Below are positions 22,890-23,286 of a DNA stretch of 23,286 bases, in pieces. Each line of letters starts with the position of its first letter. Within the stretch, counting starts at the first letter, position 1. The notes beneath the pieces were generated by a model. The model did no database searches. It was not told the DNA's origin and was given only the letters and a program-made list of their open reading frames with translations. The position numbers and the translations under genes were made by a program. The DNA comes from Acidimicrobiales bacterium (lineage in GTDB: Bacteria; Actinomycetota; Acidimicrobiia; Acidimicrobiales; RAAP-2): assembly GCA_030044045.1 (NCBI GenBank), contig JASHWO010000205.1, forward strand, positions 1 to 23,286, written 5' to 3'.

Positions 22890-23286
22890 GTGACGCGGCA
22901 GGTGGCTCGCCAGGCAGCACAGCAGGCACCGCGGCGGGCAGCGCAGGGGCCCGTCCAGATCGCCGGGGCCCGTCCGCTCCGGCCCACCCTGGAGCACGCC
23001 GGCCGACGCCGGTACCGCCGTCCCGGCGGCCCCTGGGACGGCGGCACCCTGGACGCCCTGCTCTCCGCCCCGGCGGCGGCCCGCCGGCTACGGGTGGTGG
23101 ACGGGGAACGGCGGCCCGGCGGCCTCGAGGTGGCGTCGGCGGTGGACGCCCTGGCCGGCCGCCTCCGCCGGGCCGGGGTGCGCCGGGGCGACGCCGTGGC
23201 CTGGCAACTCCAGAACAGCCTGCCGGCGGTGCTCCTCTTCCGCGCCTGCTGGCGGCTGGGCGCGGTGGCCGTGCCGGTGCACCCGG
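22890..23286 (+). CDS. AMP-dependent acyl-CoA synthetase/ligase, N-terminal part (runs off window)
   Basis: The open frame continues to the window end without a stop. After a basic variable N-terminus it reads LRVVDGERRPGGLEVASAVD, then LAGRLRRAGVRRGDAVAWQL, QNSLPAVLLFRACWRLGA and VAVPVHP, the first conserved block of acyl-CoA synthetases/AMP ligases. The catalytic P-loop and later motifs lie outside. The start is uncertain: GTG 22890 or GTG 22902. Bases 22850-22960 contain several short ggcagc/gcagg repeats, so the first 25 residues may not be translated. The substrate cannot be told. Confidence 0.8.
   Translation, partial: MTRQVARQAAQQAPRRAAQGPVQIAGARPLRPTLEHAGRRRYRRPGGPWDGGTLDALLSAPAAARRLRVVDGERRPGGLEVASAVDALAGRLRRAGVRRGDAVAWQLQNSLPAVLLFRACWRLGAVAVPVHP

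Noticed and set aside
22850..22960. CRISPR-like or tandem repeat array of ggcagc units
   Set aside because: Irregular short motifs without constant repeat and spacer length.

Overview
The window is very GC-rich, gene-dense, high-coding-density DNA of an actinobacterium. The SUF-type iron-sulfur genes with a Rieske ferredoxin, the TIGR03252-like HhH-GPD protein, a CadI/ArsI-like relic and the many starts placed 7-8 bases after a TANNNT box all fit Actinomycetota. The mix resembles uncultivated Acidimicrobiia, but that class assignment is an inference. No tRNA, rRNA, CRISPR array or insertion sequence was seen.

Bases 1-9700 are an iron-sulfur cluster assembly locus built as two convergent arms. 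The plus-strand arm is sufB (cut by the window edge and interrupted by a 407-residue intein with a LAGLIDADG endonuclease), a small four-cysteine protein, sufD, a Rieske ferredoxin and a first, divergent sufC. The minus-strand arm is sufC2-sufS-sufU, with a second, canonical sufC. A LytR-CpsA-Psr (LCP) cell-wall glycopolymer ligase gene lies between the arms; it uses the threonine codon ACA to a degree not noticed in its neighbours.

Bases 9800-16100 hold metabolic genes: a glycogen-debranching-type glycosidase, a metallo-beta-lactamase-fold hydrolase, an acyl-CoA dehydrogenase without the usual catalytic glutamate, an alpha/beta-hydrolase-fold protein whose nucleophile position is glycine, thiE (thiamin phosphate synthase) and an HhH-GPD DNA repair protein overlapping thiE.

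Bases 16100-17400 hold a probable yybP-ykoY manganese riboswitch in front of a TMEM165/GDT1-family transporter, then a convergent MarR regulator. Bases 17500-22300 look like an ion and arsenic/metalloid region: a CLC chloride transporter with CBS domains, a divergent arsR with an inverted-repeat operator, an aquaporin-family channel whose start overlaps a tiny ORF that looks like the first codons of arsI/cadI, and a CoA-disulfide-reductase-type flavoenzyme. The window ends with a cysteine-free Rrf2-family regulator and the 5' part of an acyl-CoA synthetase gene.

Most apparent operon heads (LCP, sufC2, debranching enzyme, HhH, marR, less clearly acyl-CoA dehydrogenase and rrf2) have a -10-like box 6-8 bases before the start codon, suggesting leaderless transcripts. 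Internal genes are often joined by GTGA, ATGA or TGATG overlaps.
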